Below are positions 6,258 to 8,535 of a stretch of DNA of 8,535 nt, in pieces. Each line of letters begins with the position of its first letter. Position 1 is the first letter of the stretch. The position numbers and the translations under genes are program-made. The stretch lies in NCBI GenBank assembly GCA_035906575.1, contig JAMIEW010000029.1:1-8535 (forward strand), written 5' to 3'. The DNA comes from HK-STAS-PATE-2 sp035906575 (GTDB taxonomy: Bacteria > Patescibacteriota > Patescibacteriia > 2-12-FULL-60-25). Below the pieces are notes generated by a model. It had not been told where the DNA came from. It saw only the letters and a program-made list of their open reading frames with translations, and searched no databases.

Positions 6258-6398
6258 TCAGTAGATCTCGCGAATTGTCATCTGACTCTCGCGAGAAACT
6301 TCTACAACGGTTTGTCGCGAGAGCCAGAGGATAATATCCTCGAAAAAATCTCCGGGCCCATGCTTGCCGGAGATTTTTTTATCCACTTTCTTCGCCAT
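6258..6398 (-). CDS. Doubtful small ORF inside the hairpin array
   Basis: From an ATG at 6396-6398 the frame encodes 46 residues (MAKKVDKKISGK... to TIREIY, then TGA). The frame stays open further upstream to a GTG at 6557, which would overlap the end of the 6518-6724 gene. The amino-acid make-up is plausible (Lys/Glu/Val/Ile-rich, no odd runs). There is no well-placed Shine-Dalgarno: AGAGG lies about 14 nt from the ATG. The frame runs straight through a 13-bp terminator hairpin, which argues against it. It is listed so that a homology check can decide. Confidence 0.22.
   Translation of the reverse strand: MAKKVDKKISGKHGPGDFFEDIILWLSRQTVVEVSRESQMTIREIY
6286..6323. other. Long inverted repeat with CTCTCGCGA arms
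   Basis: CTCTCGCGA (6286-6294) and TCGCGAGAG (6315-6323) are perfect arms. After one G-G mismatch the stem resumes with AAAC (6296-6299) against GTTT (6310-6313), leaving a 10-nt loop. A third copy of the core CTCGCGA sits just upstream at 6267-6273, so the motif could also be a repeated protein-binding site. Confidence 0.55.
6327..6341. other. Compact hairpin GAGGAT-AAT-ATCCTC
   Basis: Six perfect pairs (6327-6332 with 6336-6341) close a 3-nt loop, placed 3 nt after the previous hairpin and 1 nt before the terminator stem. Confidence 0.45.
6343..6380. terminator. Bidirectional intrinsic terminator
   Basis: Arms 6343-6355 and 6367-6379 are perfect 13-bp reverse complements (AAAAAATCTCCGG against CCGGAGATTTTTT) around an 11-nt loop. 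The A-run on one side and the T-run on the other give a U-tract in both directions. It lies between the rightward gene ending at 6170 and the leftward gene ending at 6518, as expected for a shared terminator of convergent genes. Confidence 0.8.
6379..6387 (+). promoter_or_regulatory. DnaA-box-like site 2 (TTATCCACT)
   Basis: It is identical to the 9-mer at 6176-6184 and in the same orientation, overlapping the T-run of the terminator by two bases. It has one mismatch to the consensus DnaA box. A functional role is not supported beyond the repeat itself. Confidence 0.2.
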
Positions 6399-6470
6399 CG
6401 CTGTGCTCGGCACCTCTTTCACTTCGTGAACGAGGGGATATGGATATTCAACAATATATTTTTCCTTAAC

Positions 6471-6507
6471 TCCCTTTTCACACCTGAAAAGGGAAACCCC
6501 GAAGGGG
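6471..6507 (-). other. Two 3' hairpins downstream of the small leftward gene
   Basis: In the leftward mRNA a CCCCUUCGGGG hairpin (6497-6507) with a UUCG-type tetraloop comes first, then a perfect 10-bp stem (6485-6494 with 6471-6480, loop of 4 nt). They begin about 10 nt after the stop of the 6518-6724 gene. No U-run follows directly, so they look like 3'-end protecting or processing structures, with real termination likely at 6343-6380. Confidence 0.5.
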
Positions 6508-6517
6508 AGGGATAAGT

Positions 6518-6724
6518 TCAGTCTTTCAGTAGCTCCTCCAATGTCGGCTCGCCCCACAAATGAAATTCGCGTAGGGATTTATCGATGAGGTCTTCGGCTT
6601 CGTCGATGTCCATCATTTCGTCGATGATCAGCTTGTTAATCATCTCGGCGCGGCACTCAGCTTTAGGACGCACGACACCGTCCTCCTTAAAGCACATGGC
6701 GCGCAACTGGTCTTTGGTAATCAT
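6518..6724 (-). CDS. Small acidic protein of unknown function
   Basis: The protein has 68 residues starting MITKDQLRAM. The chosen ATG (6722-6724) has AGGG 7 nt upstream. A second ATG two codons earlier (6728-6730) would put that AGGG only 2 nt away, so it is less likely. The chain is charged and helical throughout (MINKLIIDEMMDIDEAEDL in the middle, PTLEELLKD at the end). There is no signal peptide and no membrane segment, and the two cysteines (Cys10 and Cys23) form no evident metal motif, so it is probably a cytosolic helical protein. It is divergent from the O-antigen-ligase-like gene, with about 60 nt shared upstream space, and convergent with the GT-C candidate. The family is not recognised; it could be a small regulator or the antidote half of some pair, but no partner gene is visible. 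Confidence 0.7.
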   Translation of the reverse strand: MITKDQLRAMCFKEDGVVRPKAECRAEMINKLIIDEMMDIDEAEDLIDKSLREFHLWGEPTLEELLKD

Positions 6725-6749
6725 GGGCATACCCTACCGCTTCATTCGC

Positions 6750-6778
6750 TTGCCGAAAAGCCCCGACCGACATAGTCT
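6750..6778 (+). promoter_or_regulatory. Candidate promoter giving a leaderless mRNA
   Basis: TTGCCG (6750-6755) is followed by a 17-nt spacer and TAGTCT (6773-6778, with T1, A2 and T6 of the consensus). The A of the ATG at 6785 is 7 nt beyond the -10, exactly where transcription should begin. The lack of any Shine-Dalgarno before 6785 fits leaderless translation. Confidence 0.4.
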
Positions 6779-6784
6779 TTCTCT

Positions 6785-7918
6785 ATGAAGAACGCCTTGC
6801 GTTGGCTCTTGCTCGCCTTGCCGTGGTTATTGCCGGCCTATCTATTGCGCTTCAAGCTCGGCCCTGTGCCGACCACGGTGCTCGAGATCGGTGTCTTGGT
6901 CATTCTTGGTGTGTTTACCGCGATCTATGGCTTCAAGGGCTGGCTGGAGGCATGGCAGAAGGCAAAGGGCATACGGTATCCGCTCGTGGCTTTTGGGGTT
7001 GCTTCGTTGGCCGCGGCGCTTTGGTCGCCAGTGATGATTCAAGGGTTGGGGTTATGGCGTGCCTATGTGCTTGAGCCGGTCTTAGTGTTTTTTGTTTTTG
7101 CGGTCACGATTGGTCGTGAGGTAAAGCGTGAAGATCTTGATGCATCCATCTTTGGTAGCGTGATCGCTTTGGCGATGTGGGGAGTGATTGAATTCGTTTT
7201 AACAGGAGGTCAACGCGTTGATGGACCATACCCTTACTTCAATGCCTTAGCGCTCGCCGTGGTGCCTTTTGGTGCCTATGGACTCACGCGCTTCATCCAA
7301 TCCCGCACCTGGCTCGGACTTGGCGCGTTTGGCGCAGCGCTCATGGCATCGCTTGTCGCAAAAAGCGACGGGGGATTGATCGCCTTGCTCGCTGTGCTTT
7401 GGTTTGGTCTCATCGCGCAAAAAAAATTACGCTGGTTCGTTGTCGGGATGACCATTGTCGGTATGGTAGTTGGTTTAAGTGTGCCGCAAATCCGTGAACC
7501 GGTCTTAAAAGAACTGCGTTTAGAAAATTGGTCTGGATATGTGCGCAAAAAGATGTGGCAAGATACCTGGGCGATGTTAAAAGACCATCCGATTAAGGGC
7601 GCTGGGATGGCTGGATACCCGACGGTGTTTAAGCCGTATCAAACAACGACGGGTATTGAAGTCTTTCAGTATCCGCACACCATTATCTTTAACTTCTGGG
7701 CAGAAACGGGATTGCTTGGCTTGATCGCTTTTGCTTGGTTGGTGATTGAGTGGTTAAGAAAGCGCGGAGCATTGTTATTGCCTCTGGTCGCAATCTTGAT
7801 TCATGGTTTGGTGGATGTGCCGTACTTCAAAAACGATCTCGCTATCGCGTTTTATTTGTTGCTCGCGCTTTGCGTTTTTTCTTCGGCAAAGAATCTGAAT
7901 AAAGACATGGTATACTGA
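6785..7918 (+). CDS. O-antigen ligase/polymerase-like membrane protein (Wzy/WaaL type)
   Basis: The protein has 377 residues. The ATG at 6785 has no Shine-Dalgarno but stands 7 nt after a candidate -10. About ten hydrophobic segments fill the chain. The large outer loop between residues ~235 and 300 carries the Wzy_C-type pattern: W.DTW.MLKDHPIKGAG (DHPIKGAG at 267-274), then YPHT (296-299) and AETG (306-309) at the start of the next helix. The family joins lipid-linked glycans to an acceptor (WaaL) or polymerises glycan repeats (Wzy) at the outer face of the membrane; sequence alone does not tell these apart. HGLVDVPYFKND near the C-terminus is also typical. The META-domain gene follows 8 nt after the stop, so the two are likely coupled. 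With the GT-C candidate at 4614-6170 it suggests surface-glycan assembly. Length is near the usual family size of about 400. Confidence 0.9.
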   Translation: MKNALRWLLLALPWLLPAYLLRFKLGPVPTTVLEIGVLVILGVFTAIYGFKGWLEAWQKAKGIRYPLVAFGVASLAAALWSPVMIQGLGLWRAYVLEPVLVFFVFAVTIGREVKREDLDASIFGSVIALAMWGVIEFVLTGGQRVDGPYPYFNALALAVVPFGAYGLTRFIQSRTWLGLGAFGAALMASLVAKSDGGLIALLAVLWFGLIAQKKLRWFVVGMTIVGMVVGLSVPQIREPVLKELRLENWSGYVRKKMWQDTWAMLKDHPIKGAGMAGYPTVFKPYQTTTGIEVFQYPHTIIFNFWAETGLLGLIAFAWLVIEWLRKRGALLLPLVAILIHGLVDVPYFKNDLAIAFYLLLALCVFSSAKNLNKDMVY

Positions 7919-7925
7919 AGGTGAT
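7908..7925 (+). promoter_or_regulatory. Extended -10 and Shine-Dalgarno before the META gene
   Basis: AAGGTGAT (7918-7925) matches the extended anti-Shine-Dalgarno complement AGGTGAT and fixes the start at ATG 7927 rather than the in-frame GTG at 7921, which lies inside it. TGG-TATACT (7908-7916) resembles an extended -10 promoter with no matching -35. It may give the META gene its own weak transcription from within the end of the upstream gene. Confidence 0.4.
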
Positions 7926-7926
7926 T

Positions 7927-8499
7927 ATGAAAAATACTTCTTCTTCAAATAGCCACGTCGCGCTTATCGTGATTGGTTCGTTCGTTGCCGCTTTGCAAAT
8001 TGCGACGCTCTGGCAATTGGTTGAGTTACGCATGGACCGTCATCACGGCATGAAGCCGATGGATGGCAAAGGCCCAATGGGCATGGGTTGGGAAAAACCG
8101 ACCGGCATGAAACCAGGTATTGCTGTTGGCGAACCAAATCCAGCGACACCTTCTGTTTCAAGTACAAGCGCTCTCGTGGGTGAGTGGACGTGGAAAGAAT
8201 CCGCGGCCAAGAGCGGGACCAAGCGTTTGGCGAATCCTGATAAGCCATTCGTCCTCACGATTGCCGCTGATATGAACTTATCAGTGAAGGGTGACTGTAA
8301 CTCGATGTTTGGTAGCTATACCAATGGTGCAGGCGGTGCGTTTACCGTTGGTCCTCTTGGGATGACAATGATGTTCTGCGAAGGTTCACAAGAAGATGCT
8401 TTTGCTGCTGAGCTTTCTTCAGTAAAGAGCGCTAGCGTACAGGGTACTGAGCTCATTCTCTTGAATGCTGATGGTGGGATGACATTTACAAAAAAATAG
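7927..8499 (+). CDS. Membrane-anchored META-domain (DUF306/HslJ-like) protein
   Basis: The protein has 190 residues. Residues 10-32 form a single hydrophobic helix, best read as an uncleaved anchor. A Met/His/Gly/Pro-rich stretch follows (~36-63; MDRHHGMKPMDGKGPMGMG, with Met at 36, 42, 45, 51, 53, 61), then a Pro/Ser/Thr linker and the META domain (~82-190). The domain shows LVGEWTW (83-89), GDCNSMFGSYT (122-132), a Gly-rich turn, MTMMFC with Cys151, EDAF, and a final beta-strand pair ending MTFTKK. Cys124 and Cys151 sit at positions where many family members have a pair and may form a disulfide outside the cell. In E. coli HslJ the domain is linked to heat shock and novobiocin resistance; its biochemical role is not settled. 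The gene is the last of the operon after the O-antigen-ligase-like gene and is closed by the hairpin at 8511-8535. The family call is firm, the role open. Confidence 0.92.
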   Translation: MKNTSSSNSHVALIVIGSFVAALQIATLWQLVELRMDRHHGMKPMDGKGPMGMGWEKPTGMKPGIAVGEPNPATPSVSSTSALVGEWTWKESAAKSGTKRLANPDKPFVLTIAADMNLSVKGDCNSMFGSYTNGAGGAFTVGPLGMTMMFCEGSQEDAFAAELSSVKSASVQGTELILLNADGGMTFTKK

Positions 8500-8510
8500 T
8501 TCAATAAAAA

Positions 8511-8535
8511 TATCCCCGACGTAATGTCGGGGATA
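8511..8535 (+). terminator. Intrinsic terminator, cut by the window edge
   Basis: TATCCCCGAC (8511-8520) and GTCGGGGATA (8526-8535) form a perfect 10-bp stem with a 5-nt loop, 11 nt after the META stop. AATAAAAA precedes it, so a matching T-run is expected just beyond the last base, but this cannot be seen. Confidence 0.7.

Larger units (their letters stand above)
6229..6380 (+). ncRNA. Candidate structured small RNA or structured 3' UTR
   Basis: Three hairpins follow one another with almost no spacing: 6286-6323, 6327-6341 and 6343-6379, the last with a U-run. A weak promoter lies upstream at 6194-6222. The layout resembles a terminator-ended regulatory RNA of about 150 nt. It could equally be the 3' UTR of the gene ending at 6170, or the 3' UTR of the leftward gene on the other strand. 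No known RNA family is recognised. Confidence 0.3.

Noticed and set aside
4558..6285. Ten-base repeat TGTCATCTGA at 4558-4567 and 6276-6285
   Set aside because: Shared 10-mers are expected many times by chance in 8.5 kb, and the surrounding sequences do not match.
1..8535. CRISPR arrays, tRNA/rRNA genes, insertion sequences
   Set aside because: No regularly spaced repeats, no cloverleaf or rRNA-like stretches, and no transposase or integrase reading frames were found on either strand.

Overview
The window reads as a bacterial chromosome or large-element segment using the standard bacterial code (TGA, TAA and TAG all end convincing genes). The gene content is dominated by cell-envelope functions and proteins without obvious relatives. 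An O-antigen-ligase-like protein sits beside a GT-C-like membrane protein and a membrane-anchored META (DUF306/HslJ-like) protein, with mixed Shine-Dalgarno-led and apparently leaderless starts. This would suit a Candidate Phyla Radiation (Patescibacteria/Parcubacteria-type) genome, but that is an impression from gene style, not a proof. No rRNA, tRNA, CRISPR array, transposase or integrase was seen.

Left block (1-4518), GC-richer, every gene with a strong Shine-Dalgarno. Two leftward genes (518-1084, then 440 running off the left edge) encode small exported cysteine-rich proteins, both probable lipoproteins or signal-anchored proteins, which share a VCxAxxCRxV motif. They diverge from two rightward genes: a 296-residue soluble orphan (1373-2263) and a 733-residue polytopic membrane protein that ends in a lytic transglycosylase (SLT) domain (2317-4518). 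Between the two transcription units lie back-to-back sigma70-type promoters, both TTGACA with 17-nt spacers, and structured 5' leaders. The block looks like one envelope apparatus: exported disulfide-type proteins plus a membrane-embedded peptidoglycan-cutting enzyme. A secretion or conjugation-like (VirB6/VirB1-like) machine is one hypothesis; nothing here proves it.

Centre (4519-6784). A hairpin/terminator region closes the left block and coincides with a visible drop in GC. A 518-residue GT-C-like membrane glycosyltransferase candidate follows (4614-6170). The stretch 6171-6517 has no convincing gene but is densely structured: three hairpins placed end to end, the last a 13-bp bidirectional terminator, then two more hairpins downstream of a small leftward gene (6518-6724, 68 residues, unknown). 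A possible small RNA, a weak competing ORF and two identical DnaA-box-like 9-mers also lie here.

Right block (6785-8535). A Wzy/WaaL-type O-antigen-ligase-like protein, apparently translated from a leaderless mRNA, is followed after 8 nt by the META-domain protein and then by a terminator hairpin cut by the window edge. With the GT-C candidate this suggests surface-glycan assembly and display.
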